From NCBI GenBank assembly GCA_967755175.1, contig CBRAFO010000008.1:1-64000 (forward strand): 64,000 bases of DNA. The letters are read 5' to 3'. The notes below the pieces were generated by a model that made no database searches, had not been told where the DNA came from, and saw only the letters and a program-made list of their open reading frames with translations. The translations under genes were made by a program, and so were the position numbers. This DNA comes from Rariglobus sp967755175 (GTDB lineage: Bacteria; Verrucomicrobiota; Verrucomicrobiia; Opitutales; Opitutaceae). This document shows positions 44,308-53,261 of this stretch, one piece after another. Numbering within the stretch: the stretch's first letter is position 1; every line of letters starts with the position of its first letter.

Positions 44308-46761
44308 ATGTCTTCCCGCGTAAAAAAAATCGCCCGTGCTCGGTTGGAATCGCCTGTCCAAGGCGTAATTGAGCTGACCCATGATTGGCGTGCGCGGCAC
44401 CTGCCGCCGCTTGAGCTGACGGGCGGCGCGCGATTCACCACGCTGGAGCGGGTGCCAGACTATGTGTTCGGTTGCGAGAGCGCCTATTTCGTAAATCGCA
44501 AAGGGGTTATCTGGTTTTTCCTGCGGCTGGAGGACCACCCGGAGTTGGTGGGTGAAAAGGTCTATGTCGCAGGCACGTTCAACGGCTGGCACGAGGCGCT
44601 CGCCAGTGACGAGTGGCTGCTGCGCGAGGCATCGATTGATGGCAGCCCGGCATTGGTCTGGTCGGGGAAGGTGGATCGGTTTAACACTTATCCGCATCAG
44701 CGCTTCAAATTTGTGACGCAGGCAGGCAACTGGCTGCATGTGCCGCCGTCGGCGCCCAACGCGGTGCGCGATGAGCATGGTAATATAAACTACACCATCG
44801 ATCCCGAGCGCACGGGGCAGCACTTGTTCAAGTTTACCCTGGCCAAGCCGCTGGACCTGTCGGAGTCGTGGTCGGTCCACTGGGCGGACGGCGAGGATGG
44901 GCACGCGGTGCCGCTCATGCCGGGCGATTTCTTTTATAAGCTGGCGAGCGAGCTGCCGATGGGGGCGCGGGTGAACGGCAACGAAACGGTGTTCCGACTT
45001 TTCGCGCCTCGCGCGAAGTCGGTCGAACTGTGCGTCTGCATTGATCTGGCCGATCAGAACGTGCCACATCGTTACGCACTCAAGCGCATTGCGGATATCA
45101 GTGGTGCCTACAATGGCGTTTGGGAGGTGGTGCTCGCGCAGAATCTCCACGGCTGGTTTTACTGGTATCACGTGAACGGGCCGGGGGACGTCTTTGGGTT
45201 ATTCGACCCGACGCATCGGGTGCTCGATCCGTATGCGCAGGCGGCGGTGGGTCGGCTCGGGCCGGGCATCGTGCTGGACCCGGCGTGGGTGGGGAAGGCG
45301 GATCGCGATTTCAAGACGCCCGCGTGGCAAAGCCTCGTTATCGCCGAGGCGCATGTGCGCGACCTGGTGGCGCGTGCGCCGGTCGCGTTGGGCGTGGATG
45401 AGCGGCTCGGTTTTGCCGGCCTTCAAAAGTGGGTGGATCATCCCGATTTCTATCTGAGCCGACTCGGTGTGAATTGCGTGGAGCTTCAGCCGGTGCAGGA
45501 AAACGACGCGAAGGCCGCGGGCGAATATCACTGGGGTTACATGACCAATAATTTTTTCGCGCCCGACAGCGGCTATTCCTCCGTCCCGGAGAAGGCCAGC
45601 GGCGTGAAGGAGCTGCAATCGTTGGTGGCGGCCTTTCACCGGCGCGGCATCGCGGTGGTCCTGGATGTGGTTTACAACCATGTCGGCGAGCCGGCGCACC
45701 TGATGTTCGTGGACCGGCTCTATTATTTTGAGCAGGACAACGCGGGCCAGTTGTCCAACTGGAGCGGTTGCGGTAACGACCTGCGCGCTTCGGCCGCGAT
45801 GGCTACGCGCCTCGTCGTCGATAGCTGCCGGCACCTCGTGGAAACCTACGGGGTGGACGGCTTCCGCTTTGACTTGGCCGATCTCGTTGGCGTGTCCGTC
45901 CTGCGCCAAGTCGAGACCGCGCTCAAACGCATCAAGCCCGATATCATCCTCATTGCCGAGCCGTGGAGTTTCCGCGGCCACATCGCGGGCGAGTTGCGCG
46001 ACACGGGCTGGGCGTCTTGGAACGATGGATACCGTAATTTCCTGCGCGAGTATGTGCGCGGTGGCGGCACGCGTGAGGGCTTCGAGTATTACCTGAAGGG
46101 ATCGCCGTGGTATTACGCCAAGTGGCCGGCGCAGACGGTCAACTACACCGAGTCGCACGATGACAAGACGTGGATCGACGTCATCACCGAGAACGCCAAT
46201 GGCAACGGCGACACGCCCACCGCCAACGACCGCCGACGCACGCACTTGATGGCGGCGACTCTGTTCATGTCGGTCGGTATTCCCATGATCTCCGCCGGGC
46301 AGGACTTCATTCGTTCGAAGCAGGGTATTAACAACACCTACCAAATGGGTGACGTGAATGCCCTCGATTACCGGCGCATTTACCGGTTTCCGTCCACCCA
46401 CGCGTATTTTGCCGACTGGATCGCCTTCCGCCGCTCCGAGGCCGGGCGTCTCGTTCGGCATTTCTCGCGGGCTAGCGAGCAGTTTTTCCACTTTTACTGG
46501 GCTTACGATACCGCAGCTGTCGCGGTGATTTATAACGCCGATCGCTCCCAAGGCTCAGGTCAGCTGCTCCTTGCGATTAACAACACGCTGAACGACGTGA
46601 CCATTCCGCTCGGGGAGGGCATTGCGTCGCCTGAGTGGCGGCAACTCGCCGATCACGAACGGTTCTTCAGCGAAAACGGAAGGCACGTGGTTCGCCAACC
46701 GGTGGAGACGGAACTCTTTGTCCCGGCGTTGGGCTGTGGTTTGTGGACGCGGGACGCCTGA
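44308..46761 (+). CDS. GH13 alpha-glucan-active enzyme with CBM48-like domains
   Basis: 817 residues. No signal peptide is visible, so probably cytoplasmic. An N-terminal beta module around residues 70-140 (VYVAGTFNGWHEA) and a second around 215-300 (NETVFRLFAPRAKSVELCVC) resemble CBM48/isoamylase-N domains. The (beta/alpha)8 barrel carries the four GH13 regions: DVVYNH, GFRFDLAD (nucleophile D522), ILIAEPW (acid E551) and TESHDD (D618). Similarity to pullulanase/debranching and branching enzymes is greatest, consistent with glycogen metabolism. Whether it debranches or cleaves alpha-1,4 bonds cannot be fixed from sequence alone. An unusual N-terminal 65 residues (about 1-65) precede the first module. 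Confidence 0.85.
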   Translation: MSSRVKKIARARLESPVQGVIELTHDWRARHLPPLELTGGARFTTLERVPDYVFGCESAYFVNRKGVIWFFLRLEDHPELVGEKVYVAGTFNGWHEALASDEWLLREASIDGSPALVWSGKVDRFNTYPHQRFKFVTQAGNWLHVPPSAPNAVRDEHGNINYTIDPERTGQHLFKFTLAKPLDLSESWSVHWADGEDGHAVPLMPGDFFYKLASELPMGARVNGNETVFRLFAPRAKSVELCVCIDLADQNVPHRYALKRIADISGAYNGVWEVVLAQNLHGWFYWYHVNGPGDVFGLFDPTHRVLDPYAQAAVGRLGPGIVLDPAWVGKADRDFKTPAWQSLVIAEAHVRDLVARAPVALGVDERLGFAGLQKWVDHPDFYLSRLGVNCVELQPVQENDAKAAGEYHWGYMTNNFFAPDSGYSSVPEKASGVKELQSLVAAFHRRGIAVVLDVVYNHVGEPAHLMFVDRLYYFEQDNAGQLSNWSGCGNDLRASAAMATRLVVDSCRHLVETYGVDGFRFDLADLVGVSVLRQVETALKRIKPDIILIAEPWSFRGHIAGELRDTGWASWNDGYRNFLREYVRGGGTREGFEYYLKGSPWYYAKWPAQTVNYTESHDDKTWIDVITENANGNGDTPTANDRRRTHLMAATLFMSVGIPMISAGQDFIRSKQGINNTYQMGDVNALDYRRIYRFPSTHAYFADWIAFRRSEAGRLVRHFSRASEQFFHFYWAYDTAAVAVIYNADRSQGSGQLLLAINNTLNDVTIPLGEGIASPEWRQLADHERFFSENGRHVVRQPVETELFVPALGCGLWTRDA

Positions 46762-46936
46762 CGGGTTTTCTGCGACGGCGGATCGGGCAGACACAATAAA
46801 CGCAGGGGTTTTATCAGTTTTTGCGCAGCCAAAACCCTTGCCAATCCGGGCGTCGCACACTTCTTTGCTGATCCCGCGCCTACACGGCACGGTCAACCTG
46901 TATCAGCAATCTAACTCATAGAAACGGATTCCTCCC

Positions 46937-47983
46937 ATGGCAGTAAAAGTCGCAATCAATGGTTTCGGTCGTATCGGTCGCCTCGTGTTCCGCGCCCTTG
47001 TTGAACAAGGCCTGCTCGGCACCACGCTCGACGTCGTCGCCGTCGGTGACATCGTCCCGGCCGACAACCTCGCCTACCTCGTCAAATACGACTCCACCCA
47101 AGGCAAGTTCCAGGGGACCGTTTCTTCCAAGAAATCCTCCCCTGACAAGGCCGAGGACGACGTCTTGGTGATCAATGGCCGCGAGATCCTCGTGGTCTCC
47201 GCCAAGTCCCCCGCCGAGCTCCCTTGGGCCAAGCTGGGCGTCGATCTCGTTATCGAGTCCACCGGTCTCTTCACCGACGCTGACAAGGCCAAGGGCCACA
47301 TCACCGCTGGTGCCAAGAAGGTCATCATCTCCGCTCCGGCCAAGGGCGAAGACATCACCATCGTGATGGGCGTGAACGACGACAAACTCGACGTTACCAA
47401 GCACAACATCATCTCCAACGCCTCCTGCACCACGAACTGCCTCGCGCCGCTCGTTCACGTGCTCCTCAAGGAAGGCTTCGGTCTCGAAGAAGGCCTCCTC
47501 ACCACCGTGCACGCCTACACCGCCACGCAGAAGACCGTGGACGGCCCCTCCAAGAAAGACTGGAAGGGTGGCCGCACCGCCGCGCAGAACATCATCCCCT
47601 CCGCCACCGGCGCCGCCAAGGCCGTCGCGCTGGTTATCCCCGAGGTCAAGGGCAAGCTCACCGGTATGGCCTTCCGCGTGCCGACCCCGACCGTCTCGGT
47701 CGTCGACTTGACCTTCAAGACCACCAAGGAAACCAACCTCGCTGAGATCAAGGCCGCTCTTAAGAACGCGTCCGAGACCTACATGAAGGGCATCCTCGGT
47801 TACACCGACGAAGAGGTCGTTTCCTCCGACTTCATCCACGACAAGCAGTCCTCGATCTTCGACGCCGGCTCCTCCATCGAGCTCAACTCGAAGTTCTTCA
47901 TGCTCGTGTCCTGGTATGACAACGAGTGGGGCTATTCCAACCGCGTCGTCGATCTCACCAAGAAGATCGCCGCCAAGCTCTAA
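46937..47983 (+). CDS. gap: Glyceraldehyde-3-phosphate dehydrogenase, type I
   Basis: 348 residues. NAD-binding INGFGRIGRLVFRALVEQGL, catalytic SNASCTTNCLAPLVHVLLKE with the nucleophilic Cys, HAYTATQKTVDGPSKKDWKG, and GMAFRVPTPTVSVVDLTFKT. The chain is about ten residues longer than typical GapA because of an insert near KKSSPDKAEDDVLVINGREI. First gene of the gap-pgk-tpiA block, with its own 175-bp upstream region and a hairpin terminator after its stop. Confidence 0.97.
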   Translation: MAVKVAINGFGRIGRLVFRALVEQGLLGTTLDVVAVGDIVPADNLAYLVKYDSTQGKFQGTVSSKKSSPDKAEDDVLVINGREILVVSAKSPAELPWAKLGVDLVIESTGLFTDADKAKGHITAGAKKVIISAPAKGEDITIVMGVNDDKLDVTKHNIISNASCTTNCLAPLVHVLLKEGFGLEEGLLTTVHAYTATQKTVDGPSKKDWKGGRTAAQNIIPSATGAAKAVALVIPEVKGKLTGMAFRVPTPTVSVVDLTFKTTKETNLAEIKAALKNASETYMKGILGYTDEEVVSSDFIHDKQSSIFDAGSSIELNSKFFMLVSWYDNEWGYSNRVVDLTKKIAAKL

Positions 47984-48000
47984 TCGCGGCTTTGCCGCTT

Positions 48001-48134
48001 AAAAAGTAGCGAGTAGTGAGTAGCGAGTAGCGAGCATTCCGCCGCTAAAACGCTGCTCGCTACTCGCTCTTTTTTCGCCCGCATCCGGCGGGTTTATCTA
48101 CTCGCTACTCACTACCCGCTACTCGCTACTTTTT
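48001..48134 (+). repeat. Heptad-repeat hairpin between gap and pgk
   Basis: The left arm (48005-48034) is built of AGTAGCG-type 7-mers (AGTAGCG AGTAGTG AGTAGCG AGTAGCG AG) and the right arm (48098-48130) of the complementary 7-mers. The outermost 16 bases pair perfectly (48001-48016 with 48119-48134), ending in a T run. A short GC stem CCCGC/GCGGG (48078-48092) sits inside. Related structures are found at 49412-49525 and 51255-51355. Confidence 0.8.
48022..48075 (+). terminator. Intrinsic terminator after gap, built from heptad repeats
   Basis: AGCGAGTAGCGAGCA (48022-48036) and its perfect complement (48054-48068) make a 15-bp stem with a 17-base loop, followed by C and six T. It would stop most transcription before pgk unless the alternative long pairing of the same left arm with 48098-48134 forms first. 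Confidence 0.75.
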
Positions 48135-48156
48135 CACTGCTACTTCTCACCTGACC

Positions 48157-49401
48157 ATGTCCAAATTCAAAACCATTCGTGATCTCGACCTTGCTGGCAA
48201 ACGCGTGTTCATGCGCGTCGACTTCAACGTCCCGCAAGACAAGAAGACCGGCGTCATCACCAACAACGCCCGCATCGTCGCCGCGTTGCCCACGATCAAA
48301 TACGCCCTCGAAAAAGGCGCGTCTGTCGTTCTCGCCAGCCACCTCGGTCGTCCGGATGGCCAAGTAATCGAGAAGTTCTCCCTTAAGCCGATCGCCGCCG
48401 AACTCGAAAAAGTTCTCGGCCAGCCCGTCGCCTTCGCCGCCGATTGCGTCGGCCCCGTCGCCGAGCAAGCTGCCGCCGCTCTCAAGCCCGGCCAAGTTCT
48501 CCTCTTGGAAAACCTCCGCTTCCACATCGAGGAAGAGGGCAAGGTGAAGCTCGAAGACGGCACCTCCGTCAAAGCCGATCCGGCCAAGGTTGCCGAGTTC
48601 CGCGCCGGCCTCTCGAAGCTCGCTGACGTTTACGTCAACGACGCGTTCGGCACCGCCCACCGCGCCCACAGCTCCATGGTTGGCGTCACGCTTCCCGTGA
48701 AGGCCGCTGGTTTCCTCATGGAAGCCGAGCTCAAGGCCTTCGCCAAGGTTTTGGACAATCCCGATCGCCCGCTGCTCGCCATCCTCGGCGGCGCCAAGAT
48801 CGCCGACAAAATCCCGCTCATTAAGAACCTGCTCGATAAGGCCGATAAGATCATCATCGGCGGCGGCATGGCCTACACCTTCCACAAGGTTCTTCGCGGC
48901 ACGCCGATTGGCGCCAGCCTCTACGATCCTGAAGGTGCCAAGATCGTCGAAGAACTCGTGGCCAAGGCGGCGGCTCGCAACGTCGAGCTGATCTTCCCGA
49001 TCGATTTCCTCTGCGCCGACAAGTTCGCCCCCGACGCCAACACCCAGCCCGGCGATCTCGCCACAGGTATTCCTGATGGCTGGGAAGGTCTCGATGCCGG
49101 CCCGAAGTCCATCGAACTCTATCGCAACGCCATCCTGTCCTCCAAAACCATCATTTGGAACGGACCGGCGGGCGTGTTCGAATTCGATAAGTTCGCCGGC
49201 GCGACCAAGGCCATGGCTGACGCCATCGCCGAGGCCACTGCCAAGGGCGCGACCACGATCGTTGGCGGCGGCGACACCGCGACGGCCGCGAAGAAATTCA
49301 AGGTCGCCGACAAGGTCACCCACTGCTCCACCGGTGGCGGCGCTTCCCTCGAGTTCCTCGAAGGCAAAGCTCTCCCCGGCGTGGTTTTCCTGGAAAGCTG
49401 A
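48157..49401 (+). CDS. pgk: Phosphoglycerate kinase
   Basis: 414 residues. N-terminal substrate motif KRVFMRVDFNVPQDKKTG, SHLGRPDG, LLLENLRFHIEEEGKVKLED, DVYVNDAFGTAHRAHSSMVG, and C-terminal nucleotide motifs IIWNGPAGVFEFDKF and TTIVGGGDTATAAKKFKVAD, STGGGASLEFLEGKALPGV. Complete and typical in length. Catalyses ATP formation from 1,3-bisphosphoglycerate. Confidence 0.97.
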   Translation: MSKFKTIRDLDLAGKRVFMRVDFNVPQDKKTGVITNNARIVAALPTIKYALEKGASVVLASHLGRPDGQVIEKFSLKPIAAELEKVLGQPVAFAADCVGPVAEQAAAALKPGQVLLLENLRFHIEEEGKVKLEDGTSVKADPAKVAEFRAGLSKLADVYVNDAFGTAHRAHSSMVGVTLPVKAAGFLMEAELKAFAKVLDNPDRPLLAILGGAKIADKIPLIKNLLDKADKIIIGGGMAYTFHKVLRGTPIGASLYDPEGAKIVEELVAKAAARNVELIFPIDFLCADKFAPDANTQPGDLATGIPDGWEGLDAGPKSIELYRNAILSSKTIIWNGPAGVFEFDKFAGATKAMADAIAEATAKGATTIVGGGDTATAAKKFKVADKVTHCSTGGGASLEFLEGKALPGVVFLES

Positions 49402-49411
49402 GGTTTTCCAA

Positions 49412-49525
49412 AAACGAGGGCTGAGGGCTGAAACTTGAAACCTGAAAAAGGAATCCCGTTTCGGTCCTCGGTCCCCTTTCTGCTGTTCGTATTCAGGTTT
49501 CAGCTCTCATCCCTCATCCCTTTCT
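49412..49525 (+). repeat. Heptad-repeat hairpin between pgk and tpiA
   Basis: Left arm about 49414-49446 reads GAGGGCT GAGGGCT GAAACTT GAAACCT GAAAA, four 7-mers; right arm about 49493-49522 contains TTCAGGTTTCAGCTC and TCATCCCTCATCCC, mostly complementary with the same period. The sequence differs from the AGTAGCG type but the architecture is the same. Confidence 0.65.
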
Positions 49526-49529
49526 TCTC

Positions 49530-50300
49530 ATGTCCATTCGCAAAAAACTCATCGCCGGTAACTGGAAGATGAACAAGACCTCCGCCGACGCTTCCACCCT
49601 CGTGCAGGAACTGGTCACCGAGGTCGGCAAGCAGACCGACGTCGAAGTCGTTGTGTGCCCTCCCTTCACCTCCTTGGAGAGTGCCGGCAAGGTCCTTGAC
49701 GGCTCCAGCATCAAGCTCGGCGCGCAAAACCTGCACCCCGAAAAGAGCGGCGCCTACACCGGCGAAATTTCCGCCGAGATGCTCCGCGCCCTCTTCGTGA
49801 ACTACGTTATCGTGGGACACAGTGAGCGCCGCACCTACTTCGGCGACACCGATGCCTTCGTTAACCAGAAGGTGCTCGCCGCCCTCAAGAACCAGCTCAA
49901 GCCCATCCTCTGCGTTGGCGAAACCCTCGCTGAACGCGAAGGCAACCAGACGCTCAAAGTCGTGCAGACGCAGCTCGAGGCCGGCCTCGACGGCGTGAGC
50001 AAGGACCTCGCGACCAGCGTCGTCATCGCCTACGAGCCCGTCTGGGCGATCGGCACCGGCAAGGTCGCCACGACCGAGCAGGCGCAGGAAGTTCACGCCT
50101 TCATCCGTAGCCTCCTCGTGAAGCTGTTCGGTGAAGCCGTGGCTCAGAAGGTGCGTATCCTCTACGGTGGTTCCATGAAGCCCTCCAACGCTCCTGAACT
50201 GCTCGCGCAGAAGGACATCGACGGCGGCCTCATCGGTGGCGCTTCGCTGGAAGCCCGCAGCTTTGTCGAACTCATCAAAGCCGCGGCCTCCGCCAAATAA
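49530..50300 (+). CDS. tpiA: Triose-phosphate isomerase
   Basis: 256 residues. Substrate Asn/Lys in LIAGNWKMNKTSADA, catalytic His in VIVGHSERRTYFGDTDAFV, catalytic Glu in VVIAYEPVWAIGTGKVATTE, and the phosphate loop RILYGGSMKPSNAPELLAQK. Complete (beta/alpha)8 barrel. Followed by a strong terminator that ends the glycolytic block. Confidence 0.97.
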   Translation: MSIRKKLIAGNWKMNKTSADASTLVQELVTEVGKQTDVEVVVCPPFTSLESAGKVLDGSSIKLGAQNLHPEKSGAYTGEISAEMLRALFVNYVIVGHSERRTYFGDTDAFVNQKVLAALKNQLKPILCVGETLAEREGNQTLKVVQTQLEAGLDGVSKDLATSVVIAYEPVWAIGTGKVATTEQAQEVHAFIRSLLVKLFGEAVAQKVRILYGGSMKPSNAPELLAQKDIDGGLIGGASLEARSFVELIKAAASAK

Positions 50301-50325
50301 GCGACGACCGGTTTTCTCTCTTCGA

Positions 50326-50354
50326 GGCGGCTCCAAATTGGAGCCGCCTTTTTT
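50326..50354 (+). terminator. Rho-independent terminator after tpiA
   Basis: GGCGGCTCC (50326-50334), loop AAATT, GGAGCCGCC (50340-50348), then six T: a perfect 9-bp GC-rich stem with a T tract, 26 bp past the tpiA stop. Confidence 0.95.
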
Positions 50355-50432
50355 GTAGGGTCGCCCCTCGTGGGTGGATCTTTTCGCCCCCCGCCACGCA
50401 TCCGGAGGTCCGCCCACGAGGGGCGACCCTAC
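50355..50432. repeat. REP-like inverted pair between tpiA and pyrH
   Basis: Arms GTAGGGTCGCCCCTCGTGGG (50355-50374) and the exact complement (50413-50432), with imperfect pairing continuing inward (GTGGGTGGATC against GGTCCGCCCAC). The 5' foot is GTAG. It abuts the T tract of the tpiA terminator. Confidence 0.85.
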
Positions 50433-50512
50433 ACGATCATCGGGGCCCGTGGAGGTGCGTAACTCCATCTCGCGCATTGACGCCGACTTTACCGGGACAT
50501 TTCCTCCGTGGC

Positions 50513-51247
50513 ATGAGTGACAAAGCGGCTCCCAAGACGACCAAATACAAACGCATCGTGCTCAAGTTGAGCGGCGAAGTTCTGAGCGGGAAATCCAGCA
50601 ACCCCATCGACGCCGGCGTCCTTGAGCGCATCTGCTCTCAGGTGAAGCAAATCCACGACATGGGCGTCGAGGTGTGCGTCGTCATCGGCGGCGGTAACAT
50701 CTTCCGTGGTCTCCAAGGCGAGAAGCGTGGCGTGGATCGCACCACCGGCGACTACATGGGCATGCTCGCCACGGTCATCAACTCGCTCGCGCTCATGGAT
50801 TGCCTCGAAAAAATGGGCGTTTCCACCCGCGTGCAGAGCGCCATCCCGATGAACCAGGTTGCCGAGCCGTTCATCCTCCGTCGCGCCGTGCGCCACCTTG
50901 AAAAAAATCGCGTGGTGATCTTCGCCGCCGGCACCGGCAATCCCTATTTCTCCACCGACACGACCGCCGCTCTGCGCGCCTCCGAGATGCACGCCGACAT
51001 CATCATGAAGGCGACCAAAGTTGACGGCATCTACGACAAGGACCCGAAGAAGCACGCTGACGCCGTCAAATACGACACCATCACGTTCATCGAGGCTCTG
51101 CGCCAACGGCTCAACGTCATGGATTCGACCGCGTTCTCGCTCTGCTTGGACAACAACGTGCCCATCCTCGTGTTCGACCTCAACGACCCGCACGCGATCG
51201 AGAAGGCGGTCACCGGCCAGAAAGTCGGCACCTTGGTTCACGGGTGA
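50513..51247 (+). CDS. pyrH: UMP kinase
   Basis: 244 residues from ATG 50513; the in-frame TTG at 50477 is less likely. KRIVLKLSGEVLSGKSSNPI, VVIGGGNIFRGLQGEKRGVD, DYMGMLATVINSLALMDCLE, VIFAAGTGNPYFSTDTTAAL, MKATKVDGIYDKDPKKHADA, and NVMDSTAFSLCLDNNVPILV. Hexameric bacterial UMP kinase producing UDP. It stands with frr, as in most bacteria, but rpsB and tsf are not upstream here. Confidence 0.96.
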   Translation: MSDKAAPKTTKYKRIVLKLSGEVLSGKSSNPIDAGVLERICSQVKQIHDMGVEVCVVIGGGNIFRGLQGEKRGVDRTTGDYMGMLATVINSLALMDCLEKMGVSTRVQSAIPMNQVAEPFILRRAVRHLEKNRVVIFAAGTGNPYFSTDTTAALRASEMHADIIMKATKVDGIYDKDPKKHADAVKYDTITFIEALRQRLNVMDSTAFSLCLDNNVPILVFDLNDPHAIEKAVTGQKVGTLVHG

Positions 51248-51254
51248 TCTCTCT

Positions 51255-51355
51255 AAGTAGCGAGTAGCGGGTGGTGAGTAGCGAGCATTCTGCAAGCAAC
51301 CGCCACCCCGATCCAAAGTCTGTCACACTCGCTACCCGCTATTCACTACTCGTTA
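51255..51355 (+). repeat. Heptad-repeat hairpin between pyrH and frr
   Basis: Left arm 51256-51286 (AGTAGCG AGTAGCG GGTGGTG AGTAGCG AG) and right arm about 51326-51358 (CTCGCTA CCCGCTA TTCACTA CTCGTTA CTTTT) form a long imperfect stem. Same 7-mer family as the gap-pgk hairpin. Confidence 0.8.
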
Positions 51356-51366
51356 CTTTTCTCCCC

Positions 51367-51912
51367 ATGTCTCAATCCATTCTCTCCGACACTCAGGCCA
51401 AGATGAAGAAGGCCGTGGACCACACGCTCCACGAATTCTCCAATATCCACACCGGCAAGGCCACGCCTTCCATGGTGGAAGGCATCATGGTCGAGGCCTA
51501 CGGTTCGATGATGCGCATCAAAGATTGCGCCGCCATTTCCACGCCCGACGCCCGGCAGATCGTCATTCAACCGTGGGACAAAGGCCTCACGCAGGCCATT
51601 TCCAAGGCGATCCAGATCGCCAACCTCGGCTTCAATCCCGCGGTGGACGGCCAACTCGTCCGCATTCCGCTCGCCGACATGAGCCGCGAGCGCCGTCAGG
51701 AGTTCGTGAAGGTCGCCAACCGCCTTGCCGAAGAAGGCCGCGTGCAAGTGCGCAACGTTCGCCGCGACTGCATCGAAGCAGTTAAAAAAGCCAAGCTCCC
51801 CGAGGACGAAGCCAAGCGCACCGAGAAAGACATTCAGACCCTCACCGACAAATCCATCGAAGAGGTCAACAAGCACCTCGCCGCGAAGGAAAAGGACCTG
51901 CTCACGGTCTGA
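51367..51912 (+). CDS. frr: Ribosome recycling factor
   Basis: 181 residues from ATG 51367; the frame opens earlier within the repeat. RRF signature: AKMKKAVDHTLHEFSNIHTG, then KATPSMVEGIMVEAYGS, IQPWDKGLTQAISKAIQIAN, LGFNPAVDGQLVRIPLADMS, RERRQEFVKVANRLAEEGRV and RVQVRNVRRDC. Typical length (about 185). With EF-G it splits post-termination ribosomes. Confidence 0.97.
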   Translation: MSQSILSDTQAKMKKAVDHTLHEFSNIHTGKATPSMVEGIMVEAYGSMMRIKDCAAISTPDARQIVIQPWDKGLTQAISKAIQIANLGFNPAVDGQLVRIPLADMSRERRQEFVKVANRLAEEGRVQVRNVRRDCIEAVKKAKLPEDEAKRTEKDIQTLTDKSIEEVNKHLAAKEKDLLTV

Positions 51913-51929
51913 GTGATTCTCTCCGTGAT

Positions 51930-52006
51930 GTAGGAGCCTGCTCGCAGGCGATGGCGGAAGACTAACGACGGCGTTACGTTTACATCGCCTGCAAGCAGGC
52001 TCCTAC
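51930..52006. repeat. REP-like inverted pair between frr and proB
   Basis: Arms 51930-51952 (GTAGGAGCCTGCTCGCAGGC and on) and 51984-52006 are complementary over 23 bases with one change in the loop. Same family as 36601-36684. It ends 19 bp before the proB start. Confidence 0.85.
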
Positions 52007-52025
52007 ATTCGACCCCGGCTTCCCC

Positions 52026-53126
52026 GTGAAAACCACTGCCCCCAAGCGCGTCGTCATCAAACTCGGCACCGGCGTGCTCACGTCGGGTATCGGCCAGTTA
52101 AATACGGAGCGCATCGCCGCACTCGCCGCCGGAGTTGCCGGCCTGCGTGCGGCCGGCACCGAGGTCATCGTCGTCTCCTCCGGCGCGGTCGGGCTCGGCA
52201 TGGGGCGGCTCGGCCTTAAGCGAAAACCCTCCGACGTTTCCAAGAAGCAGGCCTGTGCCGCCATTGGGCAGTCGCTGCTTATGCAGACTTGGCAGCGTGG
52301 CTTTGACCCCCACGGCCTCACCGCAGCCCAGGTGTTGCTAACCCACGAGGACTTGCGCGGTCGCGACCGCCATCTCGGGGTGAAGGCCTGTCTCGAAGAG
52401 CTCATCGCCTACGGCACGATCCCGGTCATCAACGAAAACGACACGGTGAGCGCCGCCGAGATCAAGTTTGGCGATAACGATACGCTCTCCGCGATGGTAG
52501 CCAGCCTGACCGGCGCGCAGCACCTGCTCATCCTTTCCACGGCTCCTGGTCTCATCGATATGAAGGGCACCGGCAAAATCGTGCCGGTCGTCGAAAAGAT
52601 TACTCCCGAGATAGAGGCGATGGCGGGTGGCACGACTGACATCACCGCGACCGGCGGGATGATTTCCAAGATCACCGCCGCCAAGCTCGCCGTGCGCGCC
52701 GGCTGCGGTGTGTTCATCGCCAGCGGCGCCGAGCCCGACATCATCGCCCGTCTTCTCGGCGGCACGGGGCCCGGCACGTTCTTTGTGCCGAGCGGCATCC
52801 CGCTCGATGCGAAGAAACGCTGGCTGGCGTATTTTCAACGTCCTTCGGGTAGCATCCGGATCAACCCCCGTGCGGTGCCGGTTCTCCGTGATGAAGGGCG
52901 CAGCTTGCTCGCTATTGGTATCACGGGCGTCGGCGGTGCGTTCGACGAAGGCGAGATCGTGAACATTCTCGATGCGGATGGAAAAGTCCTCGCTCGCGGC
53001 GTGGCCGCGTTCGACTCGCATGAGGTCAAAGCGATTGCTGGTAAAACCAGCGACGAACTGAAGCCGCTCTATCCCGGTCGCAAGCGTCTCGAAGTTGTCC
53101 ATCGCGACAATCTGGTGCTGCTCTGA
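52026..53126 (+). CDS. proB: Glutamate 5-kinase
   Basis: 366 residues with a GTG start. Amino-acid kinase domain at residues 1-255 (RVVIKLGTGVLTSGIGQLNT, VVSSGAVGLGMGRLG, IPVINENDTVSAAEIKFGDN, DTLSAMVASLTGAQHLLILS, GTGGM-type ATGGMISKITAAKLAVRAGC), then a PUA domain at about 275-360 (GSIRINPRAVPVLRDEGRSL, VARGVAAFDSHEVKAIAGKT). First step of proline synthesis from glutamate. proA is not adjacent in the window. The start lies right after the REP pair and lacks a strong ribosome site. Confidence 0.95.
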   Translation: MKTTAPKRVVIKLGTGVLTSGIGQLNTERIAALAAGVAGLRAAGTEVIVVSSGAVGLGMGRLGLKRKPSDVSKKQACAAIGQSLLMQTWQRGFDPHGLTAAQVLLTHEDLRGRDRHLGVKACLEELIAYGTIPVINENDTVSAAEIKFGDNDTLSAMVASLTGAQHLLILSTAPGLIDMKGTGKIVPVVEKITPEIEAMAGGTTDITATGGMISKITAAKLAVRAGCGVFIASGAEPDIIARLLGGTGPGTFFVPSGIPLDAKKRWLAYFQRPSGSIRINPRAVPVLRDEGRSLLAIGITGVGGAFDEGEIVNILDADGKVLARGVAAFDSHEVKAIAGKTSDELKPLYPGRKRLEVVHRDNLVLL

Positions 53127-53261
53127 GCGATTCGCTTGGCGGGCGAGAGGGCAGTGCCATCTGCTTCTGTGAGCAGCCGTGATAGGATAAGTTGTTAATC
53201 AGTTGAGTATCCTTTTGCCTCGGGTGCGAAGAGGCTTCATGGATTACGCGTCACGTCCTGG

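Noticed and set aside
44194..45171. Upstream extension of the mnmA frame to 700 residues
   Set aside because: The extension lies opposite the GH13 gene and is not protein-like; MnmA proteins start at MPASDKILVAMSGG here.
45199..46551. Minus-strand 450-codon frame inside the GH13 gene
   Set aside because: The plus strand carries all four GH13 regions, so this frame is a shadow.
48001..51360. AGTAGCG heptamer runs as a CRISPR array
   Set aside because: Units are 7 nt without spacers and arranged as inverted arms; no cas genes are present.
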